This document shows, piece after piece, positions 17,889 to 25,751 of a DNA stretch of 64,000 nt. Each line of letters starts with the position of its first letter. The first letter of the stretch is position 1. A program made the translations under genes and the position numbers. The stretch comes from an uncultured Bacteroidales bacterium (lineage in GTDB: Bacteria; Bacteroidota; Bacteroidia; Bacteroidales; WCHB1-69), in NCBI GenBank assembly GCA_946413585.1, contig CAMKLG010000004.1:29548-93547 (forward strand), given 5' to 3'. The notes below the pieces were generated by a model. It worked only from the letters and a program-made list of their open reading frames with translations. It ran no database searches and was not told the origin of the DNA.

Positions 17889-19051
17889 TTACGAAAACCA
17901 TTCCTTATGGCCACCAATATGTCAGTGATGAAGATATAAAGGCCGTGATGTCAGTTTTGACATCTGATTATATGACACAAGGTCCTATCGTCGGCGAGTT
18001 CGAAAAGGATTTCTGCAATTATCTAGGTTGCAAATATGCCCGTATGGTTAGCAACGGCACGGCGGCTCTGCATATATGCGCCCAAGCTTTGAACATAAAA
18101 CCAGGTGACAAAGTCATCACCACCCCTATCACATTTGTGGCTTCTGCCAACGGTTTCCGCTATGAAGGCGCAGAAATTGTCTTCTGTGATATTGATCCTA
18201 AAACCTTTTTGATGGATTTGGATAAATTGGAAGATATTCTCAAAGCTTCTCCAAAAGGGACTTACAAAGCGGTAGTGCCTGTAGATTTTGCTGGCTATCC
18301 TATTGATGAAGAACGGCTTAGAGCATTAGCTGATGAATACGGCTTCTATCTTGTCGTTGATGCTTGTCATGCCCCGGGAGCTAAATTTTCTGATAGCAAA
18401 GGCGAGATGCAATTAGTGGGCAACGGGAAGTTTGCAGATTTGACCGTGTATTCTTTTCACCCTGTCAAGCATATCGCCGCTGGTGAGGGTGGTGCAATCA
18501 CAACCAACAACAAGGAACTATTTGATAAAGTAGCTCTATTTACTTCGCACGGCATCACAAAAAATCCCGACCTCATGACAAAATGTGATGGAGGATGGTA
18601 CTACGAAATGCTTGAATTAGGTCATAATTATCGTATTACCGAAATGCAAGCTGCTTTAGCAAAATCACAATTAAAACGTCTGGACTGGAGTTTGCAACGT
18701 CGCAATGAAATAGCTTGCAAGTATGACGAAGCTTTTGCCAACATGCCAGAAGTGCGCACACCATATCGCGCTAACGATATCTTCCACGCCTTCCACCTTT
18801 ATATGATTCAAGTGGATGACAGAAAAGGACTCTACGACTTTATGCATGACAACTTGGTACACGTACAGGTACTCTATATTCCCGCCCACACCATGCCTTA
18901 TTATCGTCAATTTGGTTGGAAAGAAGGTGACATGCCGATGGCCGAGAATTATTATGCCCACTGTTTGGCTCTTCCCATGTTCCCGAGTCTTACCGACGAA
19001 GAGCAGAATTGGGTCATCACCAAAGTGAAAGAATTCATGGCTCGCAAATAA
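17885..19051 (+). CDS. pseC: UDP-4-amino-4,6-dideoxy-N-acetyl-beta-L-altrosamine transaminase
   Basis: PseC is a PLP enzyme of the DegT/DnrJ/EryC1 family that aminates C4 of the PseB product. The 388-residue length fits. Visible motifs are VSNGTAALHICAQAL, the aspartate region VVDACHAPGA and the PLP-lysine segment YSFHPVKHIAAGEGGA. It overlaps pseB by 4 bp and is followed 6 bp later by pseF. Confidence 0.93.
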   Translation: MITKTIPYGHQYVSDEDIKAVMSVLTSDYMTQGPIVGEFEKDFCNYLGCKYARMVSNGTAALHICAQALNIKPGDKVITTPITFVASANGFRYEGAEIVFCDIDPKTFLMDLDKLEDILKASPKGTYKAVVPVDFAGYPIDEERLRALADEYGFYLVVDACHAPGAKFSDSKGEMQLVGNGKFADLTVYSFHPVKHIAAGEGGAITTNNKELFDKVALFTSHGITKNPDLMTKCDGGWYYEMLELGHNYRITEMQAALAKSQLKRLDWSLQRRNEIACKYDEAFANMPEVRTPYRANDIFHAFHLYMIQVDDRKGLYDFMHDNLVHVQVLYIPAHTMPYYRQFGWKEGDMPMAENYYAHCLALPMFPSLTDEEQNWVITKVKEFMARK

Positions 19052-19057
19052 CTTGAG

Positions 19058-19735
19058 ATGAAGAATCTGTGCATTATTCCAGCCCGAGGCGGGAGTAAAC
19101 GCATCCCGCGCAAAAATGTCAAGCCATTTCTTGGAAAACCCATGTTGGCCTATTCCATTGAAACAGCACAACAAGCTGGCCTTTTTGATGAGATTATGGT
19201 TTCTACGGATGATGCAGAAATTGCTAACGTTGCAAAGCAATATGGCGCAAACGTTCCTTTTATGCGCTCTGCCGAGACATCCAGTGATTACGCTACCACC
19301 GCTGATGTCCTGAAAGAAGTGATTGCCAAGTACCAAGAATTGGGCTTAGCGTTTGATAACTTTTGCTGTTTCTATGCTACTGCACCTTTAGTCCAAAGCA
19401 AAGATGTAGTTTCTGCTTTTGAACGGTTACAAAAATCTGATTTTACCTGTGTGTATCCCGTAGTTCTGTTCTCATATCCTATCTGGCGTTGCCTTGACCT
19501 TGCTGAAGATGGCACGATGACACGTCATTGGCCTGAGTTTGAGAACAGCCGTAGCCAAGATTTGCCCAAAGAATATCACGATACGGGTACATTCTATTGG
19601 TATAAGACTAGAGAATGGTTAACTGGCAATATCAAAGTTGGTGGTATTGAGGTCAGCGAAACAACCATTCAGGATATTGACACCGAAACCGATTGGACAT
19701 TGGCGGAGATGAAGTATACATTATTGCACCAATGA
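19058..19735 (+). CDS. pseF: Pseudaminic acid cytidylyltransferase
   Basis: PseF activates pseudaminic acid with CTP to CMP-Pse. The 225-residue protein starts with the CMP-sugar synthetase signature IIPARGGSKRIPRKNVKPF and continues with KPMLAYSIETA. It lies inside the pse operon directly after pseC. Its TGA stop overlaps the ATG of the following AlbA_2-type gene (ATGA at 19732-19735). Confidence 0.93.
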   Translation: MKNLCIIPARGGSKRIPRKNVKPFLGKPMLAYSIETAQQAGLFDEIMVSTDDAEIANVAKQYGANVPFMRSAETSSDYATTADVLKEVIAKYQELGLAFDNFCCFYATAPLVQSKDVVSAFERLQKSDFTCVYPVVLFSYPIWRCLDLAEDGTMTRHWPEFENSRSQDLPKEYHDTGTFYWYKTREWLTGNIKVGGIEVSETTIQDIDTETDWTLAEMKYTLLHQ

Positions 19736-21012
19736 CACAATATACCATAGAGCAATTGACACCCCATACTGAAGGCCAGACCTTTGACCGCAAAAGCATC
19801 CGCATTGCGCCGAAGGATTTGGCTGTCATCATGGTCGCATTTGCCAATGCGGATGGGAAGACGGATCATATCTTATTGATGCATGTGGCTCAAAGTCAAA
19901 AAGTACATGCTAATCAGAAAGATGAAGTGTATTATCGCGTGGGCGACAAATCCAAAAAATTGACCTTTGACGAACGATTGCAGCTTTTGTACAACAAAGG
20001 AGAGGTGGTTTATGAAAGCAAGCCTGCATTTGGAGCTTCATTAAAAGATGTTGACCTGCAACTAGTAAAGCAATATACGGATTTGATAGGTTATTCCAAA
20101 TCTCCAATGGAATATTTGGAGGAAAACCACCAAATGATTGTGAAGAACGGCGAGGATTACAAAGTTAGCAATGCAGCCGTATTGCTTTTTGGCAAGAAAC
20201 CGCAGAATTTCTTTCCACGAGCACAAGTGCGATTTATAAAATATGAAGGGACAGAAGCTTTGACTGGAGCACAGATGAATGTGATGAAAGATGTGATTTT
20301 TGATGGCACCATTTTGGATATGGTAAAGAAAAGCATTAATTTCGTAAGCACCCAAATTCGTGAACACACCTATTTAGGTCCAGACGCCCGGTTTGTGACA
20401 AAAGCTGAATATCCCGAATTTGTGTGGAAAGAATTGATTATTAACGCCATTACTCATCGGGATTATAGCATTTTAGGCACTGACATTCAAATCAAAATGT
20501 TCGATGACCGAATCACAGTGGAAAGCCCCGGAAATCTGCCTGGTCTGGTTCGACTGGATAATATGCGGCACATGCATTTCTCACGGAATCCACAAATAGC
20601 AGAATTTTTGAAAGCACATAAGTTCGTTCGTGAATTTGGTGAAGGTGTGGATCGAATGTATCGGGAATTAGCGGAAGCGGGCAATCCTGAGCCAAAATAC
20701 GAAAAGATTGGTTTTATGGTGATGGGAACAGCTTATTCGAGTTTTCATGCTGTGGAAAATGTTACAGAAAAGGACAAGAAAAATGATAATGTCACAGATA
20801 ATGTCACAGAAAACAGATTGTTATTAATCCTTGAGGAGATGAAAAAAAACACATCTATAACAACCACTGATTTAGCCCAAATCTTTCATGTGACACGAAG
20901 AACCATACACAGGGACATAGATTTACTCAAACAAAAAGGCCGCCTAACCCGCATCGGCCCTGACAAAGGCGGACATTGGCAGGTGAACGAAAATATAGAA
21001 ACACATGAGTAA
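19732..21012 (+). CDS. AlbA_2 (divergent AAA-4)/HATPase-like regulator, internally shortened
   Basis: This is a 426-residue protein of the family annotated as ATP-binding or Schlafen AlbA_2 transcriptional regulators. The N-terminus (EGQTFDRKSIRIAPKDLAVI) is AlbA_2-like. The middle matches the HATPase_c_4 region (ELIINAITHRDYSILGTDIQ, FGEGVDRMYREL). The C-terminus is a winged helix (TTTDLAQIFHVTRRTIHRDI). Relatives known to me carry about 45-50 more residues between FANADG and HILLMH, where this one runs straight through, so the AlbA_2 domain looks deleted in part. It interrupts the pse operon with an ATGA overlap. Its role there is unknown. Confidence 0.75.
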   Translation: MTQYTIEQLTPHTEGQTFDRKSIRIAPKDLAVIMVAFANADGKTDHILLMHVAQSQKVHANQKDEVYYRVGDKSKKLTFDERLQLLYNKGEVVYESKPAFGASLKDVDLQLVKQYTDLIGYSKSPMEYLEENHQMIVKNGEDYKVSNAAVLLFGKKPQNFFPRAQVRFIKYEGTEALTGAQMNVMKDVIFDGTILDMVKKSINFVSTQIREHTYLGPDARFVTKAEYPEFVWKELIINAITHRDYSILGTDIQIKMFDDRITVESPGNLPGLVRLDNMRHMHFSRNPQIAEFLKAHKFVREFGEGVDRMYRELAEAGNPEPKYEKIGFMVMGTAYSSFHAVENVTEKDKKNDNVTDNVTENRLLLILEEMKKNTSITTTDLAQIFHVTRRTIHRDIDLLKQKGRLTRIGPDKGGHWQVNENIETHE

Positions 21013-21052
21013 GCGCAAAAACCTATCCCATTCCCAAAAATAAGATTACGTT

Positions 21053-22063
21053 ATGCCAACTTATAAATGTCTTCAAAATCAACAAATCTCACTCGGTGAC
21101 TATAACTTAGTCCCGCTACGCTATGAGGACAGGTTCCTTATTATGAAGTGGCGCAATGAGCAAATCTATCATTTGCGTCAAGCTCGTCCACTAACGGAAG
21201 AAGACCAGCAACGGTATTTTGACAATGTTGTTTCCAAACTGTATGACAACCCTAAACCAGATCAGATACTCTTTTCATATCTTGAGAATGACATTTGCAT
21301 CGGTTATGGCGGCCTAGTACATATTAATTGGATAGACCATAATGCGGAAATCTCCTTCATAATGGACACAAGTCTTGAGGCAGAGCATTTTGCAGAACAT
21401 TGGAACAACTATCTGACCATGTTGAAGTCCGTGGCTTTTGATGATTTGTCACTTCACAAAATTTATACATACGCCTTTGACTTGCGCCCTCATCTTTATA
21501 CAATGCTTGAAGCAAATGGGTTTGTGCGTGAAGCAACATTGAAAGACCATTGCTATTTCGAAGGCCAGTACAAAGACGTTATTTTACACTCTTTCATCAA
21601 CCATCAGTATGAAATTGTCAATTATGTTGATTGCACCAAAGAGCAACATTTAGAGATTCTCAATTTGAGAAACCATGATGATGTTCGTATATGGATGGTG
21701 AATCCAGAAGTGATTTCTGAAGAAAACCATTTCCAGTTTGTAGAGCGCTTAAAGGGAAATCCTGACAGACTTTACCTTGCTATTTATAGAGATGGTTTAC
21801 TGGTGGGAACATATAATCTAACCAAAGAAGAAGAGGGTGTATGGGAACGTGGAATTATCGCCAACCCCAACACAAAAATTAAAGGTGAGACTGCAAAATG
21901 GGAAAGAAAAATTTTGGCTGATTTACCCCAAAAGGGTATCAAAGCGGTTACAGCAAAGGTAAAACAAGATAATCCTAGGTCTATCAAATATCACGAAAAA
22001 CTTGGTTACCAAGAACAATCACACGATAACGAATATATCTATTATATCCTGCAACTACAATGA
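21053..22063 (+). CDS. Tandem GNAT acetyltransferase, probable PseH
   Basis: The 336-residue protein contains two GNAT-like halves. Residues ~15-185 resemble PseH/RimJ-type enzymes (LVPLRYEDRFLIMKWRNEQ, HKIYTYAFDLRPHLYTMLE, ANGFVREATLKDH). Residues ~195-335 form a second, more divergent GNAT unit (HLEILNLRNHDDVRIWMVNP, NPRSIKYHEKLGYQEQ). By operon position it should N4-acetylate the PseC product using acetyl-CoA. A standard PseH is about half this size, so the second half may have another role. It overlaps pseI by 4 bp. Confidence 0.8.
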   Translation: MPTYKCLQNQQISLGDYNLVPLRYEDRFLIMKWRNEQIYHLRQARPLTEEDQQRYFDNVVSKLYDNPKPDQILFSYLENDICIGYGGLVHINWIDHNAEISFIMDTSLEAEHFAEHWNNYLTMLKSVAFDDLSLHKIYTYAFDLRPHLYTMLEANGFVREATLKDHCYFEGQYKDVILHSFINHQYEIVNYVDCTKEQHLEILNLRNHDDVRIWMVNPEVISEENHFQFVERLKGNPDRLYLAIYRDGLLVGTYNLTKEEEGVWERGIIANPNTKIKGETAKWERKILADLPQKGIKAVTAKVKQDNPRSIKYHEKLGYQEQSHDNEYIYYILQLQ

Positions 22064-23067
22064 ATAAGACATTTATTATTGCTGAACTTTCAGCAAATCA
22101 TAATGGCAGCAAACAAATTGCCCTTGACTCCATCAGAGCTGCCAAGCAGGCTGGTGCTGATGCTATTAAAATTCAAACCTATACGGCTGATACACTAACT
22201 CTTAACTGCAACAAGCCCGATTTCAAAGTTGGAAAAGGACTTTGGGAGGGCGAAACGTTCTATTCTCTATATCAAAAGGCATATACTCCGTGGGAGTGGC
22301 ATGATGAAATCTTCAAAGTCGCTCACCAAGAAGGTCTTATCTGCTTCTCCACCCCGTTTGACAAAACAGCAGTGGATTTGCTGGAAAGTTTGAATAATCC
22401 CATATACAAAATTGCCTCGTTTGAAATCACGGACATCCCACTAATCAAGTATATTGCATCCAAACACAAACCCATCATTCTCTCCACTGGTATTGCTATG
22501 GAAGAAGACATTCAGCTTGCTTTGGACACTATCCGTGGTGAAGGATGTTCTGATATCACGCTTTTGAAATGTACCTCAGCTTATCCAGCTCCCATTGAAG
22601 ATGCCAATTTGTTGACTATTCCTGATATGAAGCAACGCTTTGGGGTGAAGGCAGGCCTTTCCGACCATACAGAAGGAAGTGTGGTACCAATGGCTGCTGT
22701 GGCATTAGGTGCGGAAGTGGTGGAAAAGCATTTCATTATTGATCGTAGCATCGGTGGACCCGATTCAGCTTTCAGCATGGAAGCTAACGAATTCCGGCAG
22801 ATGGTTGAGAATATTCGCCAAGTAGAGAAATCCCTTGGACGCGTAAATTATCCAAATGACCCTGCTTCCATTAAAGGTCGTGAATATTCTCGTTCCCTTT
22901 ATGTGGCACGACCAATGAAGAAAGGAGATGCTATAACAGAAGATAACGTTCGTTCCGTTCGCCCTGGCTTTGGACTGCATCCAAAGTATCTGTTTGAACT
23001 TATAGGTCGCAAAGTGAATTGCGATTTGGAAGTGGGAGACAGGATGAGCTGGCATGTAGTTGAATAG
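22060..23067 (+). CDS. pseI: Pseudaminic acid synthase
   Basis: PseI condenses 2,4-diacetamido-2,4,6-trideoxy-altrose with phosphoenolpyruvate. The 335-residue protein has the NeuB-family start FIIAELSANHNGSKQIALDS, the TIM-barrel core (KIQTYTADTL, YKIASFEITD) and the C-terminal SAF (antifreeze-like) domain (RSLYVARPMKKGDAITEDNV). PseI rather than NeuB is supported by the AELSANHNG motif and the pseB, pseC and pseF neighbours. It is the last recognisable pse gene of the operon. Confidence 0.93.
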   Translation: MNKTFIIAELSANHNGSKQIALDSIRAAKQAGADAIKIQTYTADTLTLNCNKPDFKVGKGLWEGETFYSLYQKAYTPWEWHDEIFKVAHQEGLICFSTPFDKTAVDLLESLNNPIYKIASFEITDIPLIKYIASKHKPIILSTGIAMEEDIQLALDTIRGEGCSDITLLKCTSAYPAPIEDANLLTIPDMKQRFGVKAGLSDHTEGSVVPMAAVALGAEVVEKHFIIDRSIGGPDSAFSMEANEFRQMVENIRQVEKSLGRVNYPNDPASIKGREYSRSLYVARPMKKGDAITEDNVRSVRPGFGLHPKYLFELIGRKVNCDLEVGDRMSWHVVE

Positions 23068-23346
23068 TGTTTTTCAGTGTCTATGGAAAATGACATATCG
23101 TTGCTTCGCATAGTGGGATGGTCCGGAATACCCTCGTCCGCTCCTGAGTACGTACGCCAGCTTGCCTCTGTATCGTTAACAAAACGAAGTGGAGAAGTTG
23201 TCTTTCGAGAGTTTGTAGAGCATATTCTATCCCCATTGATTGTGCAAAATAGTTCATAAAGTTACGCATGGCATTCAGTAAAAAAGCCCTATCATAAAGA
23301 TTGTCTTGTTTGATTGTAATAAGTAAATTGTTGTAAAGTACAAAAA

Positions 23347-24279
23347 ATGTCATTGTTTATTGTTTCCTTATTGAAATATCTATACTATTCAAGGAAATGT
23401 AAAAATAAAGATTTCTTTGAATATGAAGAACTGGTGAAAAATGATTTCACCCCACCAAAATATTTTCATAGTGTTTGTTTGTATGGAAATCACAAAGCCG
23501 TTGCAAATTTGAGACATAAACGATTTAACTTTTTCTCTGAATATCTTGAACATGGGGTTTGTTTTATTAAAACCCCAGATTCTTCTCACTTAATGGGATA
23601 CGTGGATCGTCCATTTATTTCAAAGGTTTACACATTCGGCCCTGTCAGAAATAAGTATATCACTCAGTATCTTGAGAAAAAAAATCTAAAAAAGGAAGTT
23701 GTAGAAGTCGGTCCATATATTCTTGGAGCAAAGAATTTCTATGATGACGATACTTTGCGAAATTTAAAAAAGACAATCGGCAAAATGTTGTTGGTTTACC
23801 CACAACATTCGATTGAAAACATTCAAGTGGAATATGAAATAGATGATTTGATAGAATATATTAAATCAAAATCTTTTTATTTCGACTCTGTTTTTGTTTG
23901 TCTTTATTGGAAAGATATCCTACTCCACCCTAATTATGTGGAAAGATACAAGAAAGAGGGTTTTGTTGTTGTTTCCAACGGCCATCGCAGCGACCCATTG
24001 TTTTTGTCAAGACAAAAGGATTTGATCATGTTGTCAGATATGATGATGACCAATGGATTAGGAACGCATATTGGCTATTCAATATGCCTAAATAAACCTG
24101 TTTATTATCATAAGCAAAACATTTTGATTAATAAAAAGCCACAGTCAGAGTCACAGTACTCAGTATCAGATATTGAATCTGAATTTGCTGAAGCATTTCG
24201 TGAATTCTCTTCTATAATAACTGAGAGACAAGTGGATCTCGTCAAACAGTATTGGGGCGAATGGGAGATGGTAGAATAA
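23347..24279 (+). CDS. Putative GT-B-like glycosyltransferase or capsule protein
   Basis: The 310-residue protein has no motif I can assign firmly. The C-terminal part (MMMTNGLGTHIGYSICLNKP, VYY) resembles the donor-binding half of GT-B enzymes and polysaccharide-transfer proteins. The middle (FGPVRNKYITQYL, LLVYPQHSIENI) fits an alternating Rossmann pattern. There is no signal peptide or membrane span. It follows pseI after 279 bp, so it is a candidate for the step that uses CMP-Pse, but that is an inference from position. Confidence 0.5.
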   Translation: MSLFIVSLLKYLYYSRKCKNKDFFEYEELVKNDFTPPKYFHSVCLYGNHKAVANLRHKRFNFFSEYLEHGVCFIKTPDSSHLMGYVDRPFISKVYTFGPVRNKYITQYLEKKNLKKEVVEVGPYILGAKNFYDDDTLRNLKKTIGKMLLVYPQHSIENIQVEYEIDDLIEYIKSKSFYFDSVFVCLYWKDILLHPNYVERYKKEGFVVVSNGHRSDPLFLSRQKDLIMLSDMMMTNGLGTHIGYSICLNKPVYYHKQNILINKKPQSESQYSVSDIESEFAEAFREFSSIITERQVDLVKQYWGEWEMVE

Positions 24280-24348
24280 ATCAGCAATAGATACAATGTT
24301 TATTATAGGCCATCCTTGTCAAGAATTGATTATAACATTTATTTGAAT

Positions 24349-24974
24349 ATGGAAATAATGAATGCTCCCAAAACTTATTCAGAAGCTTTTATTTGAAATC
24401 GATTCGCGAAAGACTTACTAATAAAGACTTCAGCATCATAGCCAGCAATTGCAATGGAGCCTGCATTTTGCATGACTTGGGCATGAGATTCAACAGCCCT
24501 TTTGTCAATCTTTGGATGAGACCGAAAGATTTCATCAAGTTTCTGAAGAACACTCAACATTATATGTCTCGCGAACTCTCTTTCACCAAAGAAGAAGGCA
24601 TTGATTACCCTGTCGGATTACTTGATGATTTGCGTATCTATTTCGAACACTATAAATCCGAACAAGAAGCAAAAACAAAATGGGAAGACAGAAGCAAGAG
24701 AATTAACTGGTCAAATCTTTTTATTATGTTCACAGACCGGGATGGTTGTACAGAATCTGATCTGAAAGAATTTGATCAGTTGCCGTATCAAAACAAGGTG
24801 GTTTTTGTAAACAAACAACATCCTGAGATTCAATCTGCATTCTGCATCAAAGGTTTCGAAGACAAAGAGTCTGTTGGAATCTGCTCCCGATACAAGAGCA
24901 TCGGCTCCTTGAAAAAATACTATGATGGTTTTGACTATGTGGAGTGGTTCAATACGGGTAAGATAGTTTTGTAA
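24349..24974 (+). pseudogene. DUF1919 exopolysaccharide-type protein, probable 5' frameshift
   Basis: The frame from a TTG at 24393 encodes 193 residues of DUF1919 (RLTNKDFSIIASNCNGACIL, MRFNSPFVNLWMRPKDFIKF, CIKGFEDKESVG), a family found in capsule and exopolysaccharide loci. That frame has no ATG upstream: it meets a stop at 24333. An ATG at 24349 opens a different frame (MEIMNAPKTYSEAF) that would join the domain exactly if one T were added to the T-run at 24387-24390, giving EAFYLKSIRERL. So either a rare TTG start is used or the gene carries a 1-bp deletion. The function is unknown; it sits among polysaccharide genes. Confidence 0.6.
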
Positions 24975-25002
24975 GAGTACGTGAAGACAGGAAATAACTG
25001 GT

Positions 25003-25107
25003 TATCTCCCCAGTAACCCCTTCGTCACATTCCATCTGAACTGAATCAGCTTCCAACCTCTCTTGGGATGGCCCGTCAGCGTGTGACTATTGCACAGCAC
25101 GATGGAA
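25003..25107 (-). pseudogene. Orphan 3' end of a GT2 glycosyltransferase gene (direct repeat copy A)
   Basis: Read on the minus strand this encodes SIVLCNSHTLTGHPKRGWKL and then IQFRWNVTKGLLGR and a stop. This is almost the same as the last 34 residues of the glycosyltransferase at 26822-27724 (copy B, 26823-26927). I count about 9 differences over 105 bp. No other part of such a gene is present upstream. Confidence 0.85.
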
Positions 25108-25111
25108 TAAA

Positions 25112-25192
25112 AAGTACAATATTTTATACTTTATTGACGACATATATCAAAAAAAATGTATTTTTGCCTCAGAAGTACAATAAAATATACTT
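25112..25192 (+). promoter_or_regulatory. Promoter and paired operators of hipBST locus 1
   Basis: Two 20-bp imperfect palindromes of form AAGTA-N10-TACTT lie at 25112-25131 (AAGTACAATATTTTATACTT) and 25173-25192 (AAGTACAATAAAATATACTT). They bracket a TATTTTTG -7 box at 25159-25166. The layout is that expected for repression by the HipB-type protein encoded 12 bp downstream. Confidence 0.7.
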
Positions 25193-25203
25193 ATTTCAGA
25201 ATA

Positions 25204-25431
25204 ATGGTTATTGCAGATATCATTAAGAAGAGGAGAGCACGACTAGGACTGTCGCAACAAGACCTGGCAGAATTTGCCGAGGTGGGCATTGCCACAGTCA
25301 AGGACATTGAGCGCGGAAAAGGGAACCCTTCGCTGCATACGCTGCAGAAAATTATGACGGTTTTGGGCTTGGAGATGATTATCCAAGCTAAAAAGACGGG
25401 ATATTTGAACGATATTTTTGATGCGAAATGA
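25204..25431 (+). CDS. HipB-like XRE-family antitoxin/repressor (locus 1)
   Basis: This 75-residue helix-turn-helix protein contains RRARLGLSQQDLAEFAEVGI and TVKDIERGKGNPSLHTLQKI, the classic XRE fold. In HipBA/HipBST systems the HipB protein binds operators and represses the operon. The start at 25204 is chosen because the longer frame from 25156 would begin in the promoter and cover the second operator. The stop overlaps the next start (ATGA at 25428). Confidence 0.85.
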   Translation: MVIADIIKKRRARLGLSQQDLAEFAEVGIATVKDIERGKGNPSLHTLQKIMTVLGLEMIIQAKKTGYLNDIFDAK

Positions 25432-25751
25432 GAACTGTAGATGTATATTTGGACAACCGACTCGCAGGCCAGCTGACAGAACGGAATCGGGACGATTACG
25501 AATTCGTCTATAATGCCCAGTACTTGACCGATCCAAAAACACCTGCCATTGCTTTGTCTCTGCCCAAAAGGGAGGAGCCTTACCGCTCAAACCGTATCTT
25601 CCCATTTTTCACCAACCTGCTGCCCGAAGGCTCCAATCGTAGGGCTATGTGTGCAAACTTCAAAGTGGACGACAATGACTTTTTCGGGATGTTGGAGATG
25701 ATTTGCGGAATGGACTGTATCGGCAATGTGACATTGAGAAAGGAGGAATAA
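25428..25751 (+). CDS. HipS-like protein (HipA N-terminal subdomain, locus 1)
   Basis: This 107-residue protein matches the N-terminal subdomain 1 of HipA (VDVYLDNRLAGQLTERNRDD, FPFFTNLLPEGSNRRAM). In HipBST systems this part is a separate gene whose product acts as the antitoxin of the HipT kinase. It overlaps hipB by 4 bp, and its stop shares one base with the hipT-like start at 25751. Confidence 0.8.
   Translation: MRTVDVYLDNRLAGQLTERNRDDYEFVYNAQYLTDPKTPAIALSLPKREEPYRSNRIFPFFTNLLPEGSNRRAMCANFKVDDNDFFGMLEMICGMDCIGNVTLRKEE

Noticed and set aside
25156..25203. Longer start for the locus 1 hipB gene
   Set aside because: It begins next to the -7 box and translates the second operator; the ATG at 25204 gives the normal HipB size.
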